A stretch of 64,000 bases of DNA from an uncultured Bacilli bacterium (GCA_947624915.1 CANQMF010000001.1:13880-77879), one strand, 5' to 3'. Counted from the first letter of the stretch, positions 18,273-27,708 are shown. Numbers and translations are program-made. The notes: generated by a model from the letters alone, not told the origin.

Positions 18273-18645
18273 TTATAAAATAGTAATTTTATTACTATTT
18301 TTGCTATGTTCTTTTATCTTTCTAAAAATATCTCTTTTAATGGATATACACATTGATTGTGGTATATACAAATGGACAGGTTATTATTGTCCGGTTTGTG
18401 GTTTGTCTCGATTAATAATTGCATTATTTGAGGGACATTTTTACCAAGCTTTTAGATGGAATCCTTTTATTTTTATAACATTGGTTATTGTATTAATTTA
18501 TTTTCTTTTTTCTTTAATCACAAAAAAGGTTTTAGGAAAAAAAGTTATTTTATCGTTTTTAATTATTTATATTTTTTTGTTTATTTCTTTTGGTGTAATT
18601 AGAAATATAGAAATTTTTTCTTTTTTAGCACCTGTAAATGTATAA
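18244..18645 (+). CDS. DUF2752 membrane protein
   Basis: A 133-residue protein with three predicted membrane helices. It carries the DUF2752 signature: CGIYKWTGYYCPVCGLSRLIIALFEG followed by a hydrophobic stretch containing AFRWNPF. Conserved Cys pairs (CPVCG) sit near the membrane. DUF2752 proteins often accompany TM2 proteins, as here, where the genes overlap by 29 bp. The start ATG lies within the TM2 gene and has only a weak ribosome-binding site, so translation probably depends on the upstream gene. Function unknown. Confidence 0.8.
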   Translation: MPTEDRLKISYKIVILLLFLLCSFIFLKISLLMDIHIDCGIYKWTGYYCPVCGLSRLIIALFEGHFYQAFRWNPFIFITLVIVLIYFLFSLITKKVLGKKVILSFLIIYIFLFISFGVIRNIEIFSFLAPVNV

Positions 18646-18723
18646 GGACTAGCGATAGTCTTTTATTGTTGTTAAAAAAATAATTATGTATTATAATATG
18701 TGAGAAATGGAGCAGGTGATAAG

Positions 18724-20595
18724 ATGTTTGATGTGATAGTTGTTGGTGGCGGACATGCTGGATGTGAGGCTGCTCTTGCTTGTGCTCGAAAAGGACATGA
18801 TACATTATTAATTACTGGAAATATTCAAAATATTGCTGATATGCCATGTAATCCATCTATTGGTGGAAGTGCTAAAGGAATTGTTGTTCGAGAAATAGAT
18901 GCCTTAGGTGGTGAGATGGGCAAAAATGCTGATAAAAGTTTATTACAAATAAAGATGTTAAATAGTGCAAAAGGTCCAGCTGTTCAGGCATTGCGAGCTC
19001 AAGCCGATAAAATAACGTATCCCAAAGAAATGCTTAAAACTTTAAAAAAAACTCCTAATTTAAAGATTAAGGAGGCTATGGTAGAAGAGTTAATTGTGAG
19101 TGATAATATTGTCAGTGGAGTACGTTTAGTTGATGGTAAAACAATTCTATCAAAAGTTGTCATATTAACGACGGGTACGTATTTAAAATCAGATATATTA
19201 ATTGGTGATAAGCGTACTCGACAGGGGCCACATGGAGAGCAGGCAAGTAATCATTTAAGTGACGAATTAAAAAAACTAGGATTCAATATTATCCGATTGA
19301 AAACTGGTACTCCACCTAGAATTGATAGGAATACGATTGATTTTTCAGTTGCCAAAATTGAATCTGGAGATAAGAGATATCATACTTTTAGCTTTGATAT
19401 GAATCCTCAATATGATATTGATAAACAACAGCCTTGTTATTTGATTTATACAACCCCACAAACGCATAAAATAATTCGTGATAATTTAAAAAGATCCAGT
19501 ATGTATGGCGGCTTATCTGATATTAAGGGAATTGGACCAAGGTATTGCCCATCAATTGAAGATAAAGTAGTAAGGTTTGCTGATAAGGAACGACATCAGC
19601 TCTTTTTAGAGCCAGAATCACTTTATTATGATGATATTTATCTTCAGGGATTTTCAACTAGTATGCCTTATGACGTACAAGAAGAAATGGTCCATAGTTT
19701 ACCGGGGTTAGAGCATGCTAAAATTTTAAAGTATGCTTATGCAATAGAATATGATGCTATAGACTCAAAACAATTGAGGCAAAGTTTAGAGACTAAATTA
19801 GTGGAAAATTTATTTACTGCAGGACAGATAAATGGGAGTAGTGGCTATGAAGAAGCTGCTTGTCAGGGTCTAATAGCTGGAATTAATGCTAGTTTAAAGT
19901 TAGAGGGCAAAAAACCATTAATATTGAAACGAAATGAAGCTTATATTGGAGTTTTAATTGATGATTTAGTGACAAAAGGGGTTATTGATCCTTATCGCTT
20001 ACTTACATCACGAGCTGAATATCGCTTATTATTACGAAATGACAATGCCGATTTGCGCTTAACTGATTATGGATACCAGGTTGGATTGATATCTGAGGAA
20101 CGTTACCAAAAATTTAAATTAAAAAAGGAAAGTATAAAGGCATTGGAATTGACTTTAAAAAATAATAAAATAACGCCTACTGAACAAATTAATTCTTATT
20201 TGTGTAATATTCCAACAGCTACATTAAAAGATGGTATTACCCTTTATGATTTATTAAAAAGGCCAGAAATAACTTTTGATCATATTGAACATTTTTTTAA
20301 ATTAAAATATAGTGATGATGTGAAGGAACAAGTATTAATTAATAACAAATATGAAGGTTATATTGTTAAAGCTAATAAAGAAGCTATGAAAATGGTAGAT
20401 TTAGATAACAAAAAAATACCAGACGATATTGATTATGATGCTATTCATAATCTTGCTAGTGAAGCAAAGCAAAAGCTGAAAGAAATAAAGCCAACCTCTA
20501 TTGGGCAAGCTCTTCGCATTAGCGGGGTAAATCCAGCAGATATTTCTTTAATTATGATTTACATAAAAAAGGAGTATTTTTATGACAAAAGATGA
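18724..20595 (+). CDS. mnmG: tRNA uridine 5-carboxymethylaminomethyl modification enzyme MnmG
   Basis: FAD-dependent partner of MnmE. Start chosen at the ATG giving MFDVIVVGGGHAGCEAA, which sits five bases after AGGTGAT; a longer frame adds eight unconserved residues. Visible are the FAD dinucleotide motif GGGHAG, DMPCNPSIGGSAKG, and the C-terminal helical domain binding MnmE. The 623-residue length is standard. It overlaps rsmG by 14 bp, the usual pairing. Confidence 0.97.
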   Translation: MFDVIVVGGGHAGCEAALACARKGHDTLLITGNIQNIADMPCNPSIGGSAKGIVVREIDALGGEMGKNADKSLLQIKMLNSAKGPAVQALRAQADKITYPKEMLKTLKKTPNLKIKEAMVEELIVSDNIVSGVRLVDGKTILSKVVILTTGTYLKSDILIGDKRTRQGPHGEQASNHLSDELKKLGFNIIRLKTGTPPRIDRNTIDFSVAKIESGDKRYHTFSFDMNPQYDIDKQQPCYLIYTTPQTHKIIRDNLKRSSMYGGLSDIKGIGPRYCPSIEDKVVRFADKERHQLFLEPESLYYDDIYLQGFSTSMPYDVQEEMVHSLPGLEHAKILKYAYAIEYDAIDSKQLRQSLETKLVENLFTAGQINGSSGYEEAACQGLIAGINASLKLEGKKPLILKRNEAYIGVLIDDLVTKGVIDPYRLLTSRAEYRLLLRNDNADLRLTDYGYQVGLISEERYQKFKLKKESIKALELTLKNNKITPTEQINSYLCNIPTATLKDGITLYDLLKRPEITFDHIEHFFKLKYSDDVKEQVLINNKYEGYIVKANKEAMKMVDLDNKKIPDDIDYDAIHNLASEAKQKLKEIKPTSIGQALRISGVNPADISLIMIYIKKEYFYDKR

Positions 20596-21283
20596 TTTTA
20601 CATTAGCATTGGAAAAATTAAATATTAAATTTACTGAAAGGCAGTTAGACCAATTGGAGCAATATTACACATTATTAATTGAATATAACAAAGTGATGAA
20701 TTTAACAGGTATTATAGATAAAAACGATGTTTATTTAAAACACTTTTATGATAGTTTAACTATTTGTGAAGTAATAGATTTAAATGAGGTTGAAAGTTTG
20801 TGTGATATAGGCAGTGGTGCAGGATTTCCAGGTTTAGTTTTAAAAATATTTTTTCCTCATTTAAAGATATGTTTGGTTGATTCATTACAAAAAAGAATAA
20901 ACTTTTTAAATATTGTAATAGACAAATTGAAATTAAATGGAATTGAAGCTATTCATGAACGAATTGAAGACTATGCTAAAGAAAAGCGGGAAATGTTTGA
21001 TGTTGTAACAGCTAGGGCTGTAGCTTCGACTAATATTTTATTGGAACTTGCAAGTCCCTTAGTAAAATTAAATGGTTTTTTTATTCCTCTAAAGGGAACT
21101 CTTTTGACAGAGCCTAAATTCAATAATGCTATGGCGAAACTAAATATGGATTTGATTGTTATTAAAGAGTTTAAACTACCAGTCGAGAATAGTTCGCGAA
21201 GTATATTGTTGTTTAAAAAAATGAATCTTACAAACAAAAAATTTCCTAGGAAATATAGTGAAATTAAAAGGAATCCATTGTAA
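20582..21283 (+). CDS. rsmG: 16S rRNA (guanine527-N7)-methyltransferase RsmG
   Basis: SAM-dependent methyltransferase modifying G527 of 16S rRNA; loss gives low-level streptomycin resistance in other bacteria. The SAM-binding motif is LCDIGSGAGFPGLVLKI (about 79-95), preceded by KHFYDSLT and followed by LVDSLQKRINFL; TARAVAS near the middle and a Lys-rich C-terminus also fit. 233 residues, normal. Start overlaps mnmG. Confidence 0.96.
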   Translation: MTKDDFTLALEKLNIKFTERQLDQLEQYYTLLIEYNKVMNLTGIIDKNDVYLKHFYDSLTICEVIDLNEVESLCDIGSGAGFPGLVLKIFFPHLKICLVDSLQKRINFLNIVIDKLKLNGIEAIHERIEDYAKEKREMFDVVTARAVASTNILLELASPLVKLNGFFIPLKGTLLTEPKFNNAMAKLNMDLIVIKEFKLPVENSSRSILLFKKMNLTNKKFPRKYSEIKRNPL

Positions 21284-21304
21284 AATATAATTTGATTAAA
21301 AGCA

Positions 21305-21333
21305 TTGTATTATTTCCCAAAATATATTATAAT
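21305..21333 (+). promoter_or_regulatory. Promoter of the noc-like gene
   Basis: TTGTAT (21305-21310), 17-bp spacer, perfect TATAAT (21328-21333), 29 bp before the start codon. The spacer contains ATTTCCC, one half of the Bacillus Noc-binding palindrome (ATTTCCCGGGAAAT), which could mean autoregulation but may be chance in such AT-rich DNA. Confidence 0.7.
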
Positions 21334-21362
21334 AAGCTTGTAAAGAAAGAGAGGTTGGTCTT

Positions 21363-23813
21363 ATGGATACTGCGAATAGGATTATAGACTTAAATCTAAA
21401 TGATATTTTACCAAATCGTTTCCAACCTCGAGTTCGATTTAATGAGGATTTAATAATAGATTTATCTGAATCAATAAAGAAACATGGTGTTATTCAACCG
21501 ATTATTGTACGACCAATTGGTGATAAGTATGAAATAGTTGCAGGTGAGAGAAGATATAAGGCTTGTGTTTTAGCTAATTTCAAGACAATACCTTCAATTG
21601 TTTTAAATTTAAATGATCATGATAGTATTGAGGTTGCTTTAATCGAGAATATTCAGCGTAAAGATCTAACACCCATTGAAGAAGCAATTACTTATAAAAA
21701 AATTTTAGATATGGGCTATTTGACACAGGAAAAATTAGCAGCTAAATTGGGTAAAAGTCAATCAGCTATTGCCAATAAAAAGAGATTGTTGAACCTATGT
21801 GATGAGGTTCAAGAAGCCTTAATGGAGGAAAAAATATCAGAAAGACATGCTAGATCGTTACTTAAACTTTCTAGTGCAAGTGCACAGAAAAATATGCTTA
21901 ATCGTATTATTAGTGAACGTTTAACTGTTAGGAGATTAGATGAAGAAATACAAAAATATTTAGAGAATGAAACTGAAGGAAATAATGATGGTGGGGAAAA
22001 AGTTTTAACTGTTGATTCTTTACTAAAAAATAAAGATGAAGATAAGTTGGCTGCAGAAGAGGTTGAAGAAGAAAAAGAAACTTCTGTTTCTGATGAATCT
22101 GATATGATTGATATCTCTAAGTTATTTTCTTTAATGTCATCTTCTAGTTTAAAGAAAGATGGATCTGAAAAAGAAGACATGGAGTCAATAAATATTTCGT
22201 CTGGTATTCAACAGGAGTCCAACTCAAAGCTAAAAGAAGAAAAAGAGGAGAAAATTGATATGATTAATAACTTTCAAAATATGGATAATGGTATGTATAA
22301 TAATAATCAGCAAGTAATAAGCTCTAGATCGTTTGGTAAGTTTTTTGATCCATCATATTTTGATGATAATGTAACTTCATCAGAGGAGAAATCTGCAGTT
22401 TCTGACTCTAATTTTAATGTACAATCTAGCTCAGACAATATTTTCAATCAAAATCTATTATCAGGTCAAGATAAGGCTGATTCTGAACTGAATAATATTC
22501 CGGGTGCTAATAATGAGGGCTATCGAAACGCTGAATCTAGTGTTCAACAAATGGATACAAATAATATGAGCAGGATCAATAATAGTTTAACTACTAATCA
22601 AGATTCTACTATGTTTCCAGGTTTGATTAATAAGAATGAAGATAGTAGTGATAGCTTGATTGATGAAGACACACTTAATAGTTTCCTTGATCCGACAATA
22701 ATTGATGGTCAAAAACAAATGACTAAACCCCTTAATAATGGTATTATTGAGTCATCTGTCTTTGCTAAATTTCTAGATCCAGACTACGATGTTAAAAATA
22801 ATTCAAAACAAGCGAATGTTCCTGATAATAATCAGTCAGTGGTATTTTCAACAAATTCAAACAACGACACTTTAACTAGTGAGAATAATACAATATTTGA
22901 TAATACTTCTAGTATTCAAAATATTCCAGCGTCAAATGAAACGTTTACAAATCAGTCAAGCCTTTTTATGCAGAGCAATGTAGACAATAAACCAGATTTG
23001 TTAGCACCAATGGGTTCTCAGACTAAAATGACTGATGTGAATAATTTTGCATCATTGGCAAATGAAGATTTAGCTAATAATATGACCAATAGTGGTTTAT
23101 CAATGAATAATAATGTATCACAACCAACTTTATCTTCTCAAAAGACCGAGTTATTGGACGAGCAACCTAAATCAGTGTTAACGCCTGATTCAACTATTAA
23201 TTCAACAACGGGTTTATTAGCATCAGAATCGATGAACAATAATTCATTACCAGGAATGTCTGGAACTGAGCAAATAAGTAGTATTCCTTTAGAAAACTTA
23301 GTTGATAGTAACCCATCGCCTTTAAATAATGCTGCCACTGTTACTTCAGAATTAGATGTAGAACAACCAGTATTTATAACGGCTACTCCAACTCAGGCTG
23401 ACTATTCAATGCCTACTACTCCAATTATAGAGCAAGTTGAGCCTGTTCATGAGCCTGTTAATATCTCTGAACCGTTAGCTTCTACTGATACATCGGTAGC
23501 CCCTGAAGTAGTTAATGATTCTACAGGTGAGCAGGCTTCTTCTTCAACGTCTAATGTTGGAAATTTTTCAAGTAATAATATTGCTAGTCAAGTTACTAAT
23601 CAGCCTATAATTGTAACAGATTATGAAAAACAATATGATCCGATATTGCCAGCAGAACAAACTCCACAAATTCAAAGGGTAGAATTTAAGGAGGTTATTA
23701 GAAAAATAAGAGCCTTAAGCGATGATATAGAAAAAATGGGATACAATGTAGATACTGATGAATATGATTTGGAAGATATATATCAAGTTGTATTTAAAAT
23801 TGATAAAAATTAA
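21363..23813 (+). CDS. Noc/ParB-like CTPase with a 600-residue low-complexity tail
   Basis: Residues 1-205 form a complete ParB/Noc module: NRFQPR (Noc-type; ParB has NPYQPR), the CTP-binding GERRYKA and ENIQRKDLTPIEEA boxes, and a helix-turn-helix (TQEKLAAKLGKSQSAIANKKRLLNL). Position after rsmG is that of Noc, the nucleoid-occlusion factor. Two things are odd. The amphipathic N-terminal membrane anchor of Bacillus Noc is absent. After residue 210 the protein continues for about 600 residues rich in Asn, Ser, Gln, Thr and acidic residues, with a spaced motif xFFDP/FLDP near residues 325, 440 and 468. The last 45 residues look folded again (FKEVIRKIRALSDDIEKMGY). Total 816 residues against under 300 for typical Noc. 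DNA binding is well supported; nucleoid occlusion is inference. Confidence 0.85.
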   Translation: MDTANRIIDLNLNDILPNRFQPRVRFNEDLIIDLSESIKKHGVIQPIIVRPIGDKYEIVAGERRYKACVLANFKTIPSIVLNLNDHDSIEVALIENIQRKDLTPIEEAITYKKILDMGYLTQEKLAAKLGKSQSAIANKKRLLNLCDEVQEALMEEKISERHARSLLKLSSASAQKNMLNRIISERLTVRRLDEEIQKYLENETEGNNDGGEKVLTVDSLLKNKDEDKLAAEEVEEEKETSVSDESDMIDISKLFSLMSSSSLKKDGSEKEDMESINISSGIQQESNSKLKEEKEEKIDMINNFQNMDNGMYNNNQQVISSRSFGKFFDPSYFDDNVTSSEEKSAVSDSNFNVQSSSDNIFNQNLLSGQDKADSELNNIPGANNEGYRNAESSVQQMDTNNMSRINNSLTTNQDSTMFPGLINKNEDSSDSLIDEDTLNSFLDPTIIDGQKQMTKPLNNGIIESSVFAKFLDPDYDVKNNSKQANVPDNNQSVVFSTNSNNDTLTSENNTIFDNTSSIQNIPASNETFTNQSSLFMQSNVDNKPDLLAPMGSQTKMTDVNNFASLANEDLANNMTNSGLSMNNNVSQPTLSSQKTELLDEQPKSVLTPDSTINSTTGLLASESMNNNSLPGMSGTEQISSIPLENLVDSNPSPLNNAATVTSELDVEQPVFITATPTQADYSMPTTPIIEQVEPVHEPVNISEPLASTDTSVAPEVVNDSTGEQASSSTSNVGNFSSNNIASQVTNQPIIVTDYEKQYDPILPAEQTPQIQRVEFKEVIRKIRALSDDIEKMGYNVDTDEYDLEDIYQVVFKIDKN

Positions 23814-23848
23814 AAAAATAATATTTGGTCTGCTTATATTATTTTTTT
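23812..23848. terminator. Bidirectional terminator between noc-like and corA-like genes
   Basis: AAAAAATAATAT pairs with ATATTATTTTTT around the loop TTGGTCTGCTT. Both strands end in T-runs, serving two convergent genes, and the hairpin includes the last codons of the corA-like gene. Confidence 0.75.
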
Positions 23849-24715
23849 CTTTTTAAAAATTAAATAACATATTATAATGAATAAACTGCTTATTAGAATA
23901 ATGATAGGGTAAGTATATTGGTTGTCAATTTCAGGAATATACTTTAAATTCATACCATACCAACTTGTGATAACTGTTAGTGGCAGGAAGAAAGCCGTTG
24001 CAACAGTTAGTATTTTTATAACTCTATTTTGATAGTAATCAAGATGTGATTGGTATATTTCTCGTAATTGAACTGTATTTTCTATAAGATTAACTGATAT
24101 TTCTTTTAACCTTTGTAGTTTATTGTATTTGCTTATTATGTATTTATCCGTTTTATTGTTGTCAATTTGACAAGTGAAATTACTTAGATATTCAAAATAA
24201 CGTTTGTATTCTATTAATTCCTTTTTTATAGAAAAAATGACAGGGTTTAAATTTTTATAAACTTCTTTATTTAGTAATTCTTGTTCAATGTTAATGATTT
24301 TTTGCTCTATGTATTCTAATTGGTTAAAACAATTATTGGTTAAATGATCAATTATAACCGCTATAATATGATTGAAAGAAAAATCTTTATTTATATTCAT
24401 TAATGACTCATTTATTAGCTGATTAAGATTTGGAGTATTATTGTAGTCAATGACAATTAAAAAGTTATAATAAATGATTATAGTCATTTTTAGTTTTTGA
24501 TTATTGGTTTTTAAATTAAATTTAGTTAGAACATAATTTTCTGCTTGTTCAAATAAGATATGATTGTTCAAAATAGTATTAAATATCTGATCATTATAAA
24601 AAATTGAATTTAATATTGCTAATTCATCTTTGTTTATGCAAATAAAATATAAGTGATTTTTTTTAAATTTATGAATATTTGTTTTAAATTTGTTCTTTGT
24701 TAATTCATAGATCAT
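23834..24715 (-). CDS. CorA-family divalent metal ion transporter
   Basis: Predicted Mg2+ (or Co2+/Ni2+) channel of the CorA family. The 293-residue protein has a soluble N-terminal domain (1-about 235, with long helices around HLTNNCFNQLEYIEQKIINIEQELL) and two C-terminal membrane helices; the signature YGMN follows the first (TVITSWYGMNLKY). The second helix ends in a Lys-rich tail KKKKII, as usual for CorA. Sequence is divergent, so the ion is not certain. Single minus-strand gene between two plus-strand blocks. Confidence 0.88.
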   Translation of the reverse strand: MIYELTKNKFKTNIHKFKKNHLYFICINKDELAILNSIFYNDQIFNTILNNHILFEQAENYVLTKFNLKTNNQKLKMTIIIYYNFLIVIDYNNTPNLNQLINESLMNINKDFSFNHIIAVIIDHLTNNCFNQLEYIEQKIINIEQELLNKEVYKNLNPVIFSIKKELIEYKRYFEYLSNFTCQIDNNKTDKYIISKYNKLQRLKEISVNLIENTVQLREIYQSHLDYYQNRVIKILTVATAFFLPLTVITSWYGMNLKYIPEIDNQYTYPIIILISSLFIIICYLIFKKKKII

Positions 24716-24854
24716 TGTATCACCTTTAATATTATACCCAAATAATAAAAAACATTAATTAATATAGTTTATTGTTAAGCAAATGTATTACTTATTAAAA
24801 AAAAATAATAGTTTATTATATTTCATGTTATACTAATAGTAGTAAGGTGATCGT

Positions 24855-25502
24855 ATGGTATGTTCAAAATGTGGATATAAAAGCAATGATAGTGTGCCAG
24901 TATGTCTTAATTGTGGAAATACTTTAGACATTTCGGATGCTGTTAATTTTCCTAACAATTTAAATGGTATGAATCCAACAAATGAGCTATTAACAAATAG
25001 CAAAAAAAGTTATCACACTTTAATTCTGCTTATTGTTTTTGGTTTTGCAGTTTTGATTCTAATTGCCATAACATCAAAACATAATGTTAAAATGTCAACG
25101 GAAGATGTCTACTATGGAGACACTAGCGAGGAAGTTTTTTCAATTTTTGATAAGTGGCAAAGTGAGGATAAGGGTATTTTTGTATTTGAGGATAATAATA
25201 CTTTTCACTGGTTTTTGAATAATAACCATTATGTTGGAATATCAGAAATTGAGCAAGGGTTTGATGCTTTAAGAAAATTAAATATGAGCTATAAAGATAT
25301 TAGTAACTTAATGGTTATTGATGATTATGTTTCGTTGTCACAGATTTATTATATTAAGGTTAAACCTACTAATTATACGTATGATCAGCTAGACAATTTC
25401 CACAATATTTCTTGTGATCTGTTATTGGTATTATATGGAGATACGGGAGAAATTTGGAATTTGAATAATAATGAGTTTTACTATATAGAAAGGCATAAAT
25501 GA
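24855..25502 (+). CDS. Zinc-ribbon single-pass membrane protein
   Basis: Not recognised as a characterised protein. 215 residues: zinc ribbon CSKCGYKSNDSVPVCLNCG (3-21), a hydrophilic linker, one membrane helix (about 55-72: LILLIVFGFAVLILIAITS), then a roughly 140-residue outer domain with alternating beta and helical stretches (VFSIFDKWQSEDKGIFVFEDNNTFHWFL...YTYDQLDNFHNISCDLLLVLYGDTGEIWNL). The zinc ribbon would be cytoplasmic and the C-terminal domain extracellular. AAGGTGATC ribosome-binding site before the ATG. The next gene begins 74 bp later. Confidence 0.8.
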   Translation: MVCSKCGYKSNDSVPVCLNCGNTLDISDAVNFPNNLNGMNPTNELLTNSKKSYHTLILLIVFGFAVLILIAITSKHNVKMSTEDVYYGDTSEEVFSIFDKWQSEDKGIFVFEDNNTFHWFLNNNHYVGISEIEQGFDALRKLNMSYKDISNLMVIDDYVSLSQIYYIKVKPTNYTYDQLDNFHNISCDLLLVLYGDTGEIWNLNNNEFYYIERHK

Positions 25503-25576
25503 GCCTTTTTTATTTAATATCTTTATTTATACAACGTTTTGTGATAAAATTAGTTATAGATAGGAGAGTGTGTTTT

Positions 25577-26941
25577 TTGAAGAATGTTAAGCAATTTTTA
25601 ATTTTACTTTTTGTTATTTTATTAGTAAGTGGTTGTAAAATAAAAGCTGAATATAATTTTAAGTTCAATGCTGATAAATCAATTGATTTAGGATTTATTG
25701 TTGCCATGGATGACGAATTAATTGAGGGTGGCCTTTCACAATCCAACGATGATGGTAGTTCAAGTGCCCAGCCAAATTTTACTGAGGATCAAAAATGGGA
25801 ATACATTGAAGAAGCACTTGGCGATACGGAAATTGAAGGCTTAGAAATAGCTAATTTAAAAAGAGAAAAATACGATCAAGATGGATTTAAAGGTTATAAG
25901 TTTGTTGGAAAAATAGGCAATATTGATGATGTAACAGATACTAGTGGTAATTATACCGAAGTTGACATGTCAGATATTAATGGCAAACTTTTTGGAAAAG
26001 ATGGTAATACATATAAAGCTAAGATAACGTTATCAACAGATGAAAGTCTTGGCGATGCAGAAACAGAGGGAGTTGATTTAAGTTCAGTATATGACGTTAA
26101 TTTTGTTATGACATTTCCAACAAAACCATTGTCACACAATGCAACAAGTGTGTCTAAGGATGGTAAAACATTAACTTGGAATATTATGAAGCTACAAGGA
26201 AAACCAATTGAGGTTTCATTTGAGTTTCCAAAAAAAGATTTTAAATCTAAAATTTTAACGTATGCTATTCCTGTAATTGGCGGTCTTGTAATTGTTATTT
26301 TATTAATAGTTTTATTTGGAAAAAAGAAAAATAAAAAACAACCATCTATGAATCAAACAACAAATTCAATCGGAAATCAGTCTGTCATGACAGGACAACC
26401 ACAGCCATTTCAACCACAACCAGTACAGCCTGTGAGTCAACCAGTAAGTTCAACACAAGCGGTTTTGCCGCAACAACCTGTGCAACAAGATCAATTCGTG
26501 CCACCAACGTCAGTTCAAAGTGTGAATAATAGTGTTAATCAACAAGTAGCAAAACCAATACCAGTGGTGTTAACGCAAACGCCTATGTCTAACCCTGTAG
26601 CTGCTCCAGTACAAACACCATCAATAACAAATCCTGTAGGGCCAGCTCAAGCAACCACTTCTATGATGCAAACCCAAGCCGTTATTCAAAATGAGGTAAG
26701 TAGACAAGAGCCAAATCAAGTATCTAATCCAACTCCTGCTATTTTTAGCCAACCTATTGAACAACCGGTACCACCGACTGATTTTGCTAATACATCACAA
26801 CAAACTGTACCTGAAATGCCACCACAATCAACTCCTATGATTACAAATGAACCTTTACAACAGCAAGTTGGAAATATTCCTAGTACTCAAATGAACGTTA
26901 CTAATGACACCAATGTACAAAATAGTACAAATAACCAATAA
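25577..26941 (+). CDS. LppM-like lipoprotein with membrane helix and Gln/Pro-rich tail
   Basis: I place the start at TTG 25577, nine or ten bases after AGGAG, giving a clean lipoprotein signal (KNVKQFLILLFVILLVSGC). A longer frame to 25499 has no ribosome-binding site. The next roughly 200 residues resemble the LppM-type domain: AEYNFKFNADKSIDLGFIVAMDD at the start and TFPTKPLSHNATSVSKDGKTLTWNI near its end. A membrane helix follows (ILTYAIPVIGGLVIVILLIVLFG), then Lys-rich KKKNKK and a 200-residue Gln/Pro/Val/Thr-rich tail that would be cytoplasmic. The topology (outer lipid-anchored domain, helix, disordered inner tail) is unusual. Function unknown; LppM similarity is by pattern only. Confidence 0.75.
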   Translation: MKNVKQFLILLFVILLVSGCKIKAEYNFKFNADKSIDLGFIVAMDDELIEGGLSQSNDDGSSSAQPNFTEDQKWEYIEEALGDTEIEGLEIANLKREKYDQDGFKGYKFVGKIGNIDDVTDTSGNYTEVDMSDINGKLFGKDGNTYKAKITLSTDESLGDAETEGVDLSSVYDVNFVMTFPTKPLSHNATSVSKDGKTLTWNIMKLQGKPIEVSFEFPKKDFKSKILTYAIPVIGGLVIVILLIVLFGKKKNKKQPSMNQTTNSIGNQSVMTGQPQPFQPQPVQPVSQPVSSTQAVLPQQPVQQDQFVPPTSVQSVNNSVNQQVAKPIPVVLTQTPMSNPVAAPVQTPSITNPVGPAQATTSMMQTQAVIQNEVSRQEPNQVSNPTPAIFSQPIEQPVPPTDFANTSQQTVPEMPPQSTPMITNEPLQQQVGNIPSTQMNVTNDTNVQNSTNNQ

Positions 26942-26963
26942 GCGAATAGTTTATTGGTTTTTT
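26933..26963 (+). terminator. Terminator after the LppM-like gene
   Basis: AACCAATAA (26933-26941) pairs with TTATTGGTT (26951-26959), followed by T-run. The stem includes the stop codon. Confidence 0.8.
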
Positions 26964-27078
26964 AATAGTTTTATACAATAACAATATATGGTATTAAATT
27001 TGAAGTATACATTATAAACAAGCTTAGGTGTAACTTTATATTTTGTTGTGGTAAAATATAATTGTAGGATGTGATGTT

Positions 27079-27708
27079 ATGTTAGAAAATATTGAATGCT
27101 TAGGACATAGTACAATTAAAATTAAAGTTAAACCAATAATTTATGTTGACCCATTTAATATAAAGGATTTCTATTATGATGCGGATATAATATTTATAAC
27201 CCATAGTCACTATGACCATTTTTCGCAAGTCGATATAGAAAAGATCAAAAAATCTAATACTAAGATTGTTATACCAGAGGATTTGTACGAAAGTGTATTG
27301 AATTTACATTTTTTAGAAAGCAATATATTAACGGTTCGACCTAACAATAGTTATAAAATTGAAAACATATTGTTTGATACAGTTCCTGCTTATAACAATG
27401 TTAAAAGTTTTCATCCTAAAGAGAATAATTGGGTAGGCTATATTATCGAGATAAATAAAGTTAAATATTATATTGCAGGTGATACTGATATAACCAAGGA
27501 AAATAAAAAAGTTAAATGTGATATTGCATTTTTACCAATAGGAGGAACTTATACTATGGATTATAAAGAGGCGGCTATTCTTACTAATTTTATAAAGCCC
27601 AAATTAGTTATTCCAATACATTATGGAAGTATTGTTGGCTCGTCAAGTGATGCTGAAGAATTTATAAAGCTTGTTGATGATGGCATAGAAAGTAAAATAA
27701 TGTTTTAA
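27079..27708 (+). CDS. MBL-fold metal-dependent hydrolase (UPF0173/UlaG-like)
   Basis: Metallo-beta-lactamase-fold hydrolase of unknown substrate. Metal ligands are visible: HSHYDH (about 47-52), a downstream GDTD (aspartate ligand) and the late His in VIPIHYGS. 209 residues is typical of the small UPF0173-type proteins, with GHSTIKIK at the N-terminus as in that family. It precedes the left end of the genomic island by about 100 bp and is the last core gene before it. Confidence 0.88.
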   Translation: MLENIECLGHSTIKIKVKPIIYVDPFNIKDFYYDADIIFITHSHYDHFSQVDIEKIKKSNTKIVIPEDLYESVLNLHFLESNILTVRPNNSYKIENILFDTVPAYNNVKSFHPKENNWVGYIIEINKVKYYIAGDTDITKENKKVKCDIAFLPIGGTYTMDYKEAAILTNFIKPKLVIPIHYGSIVGSSSDAEEFIKLVDDGIESKIMF

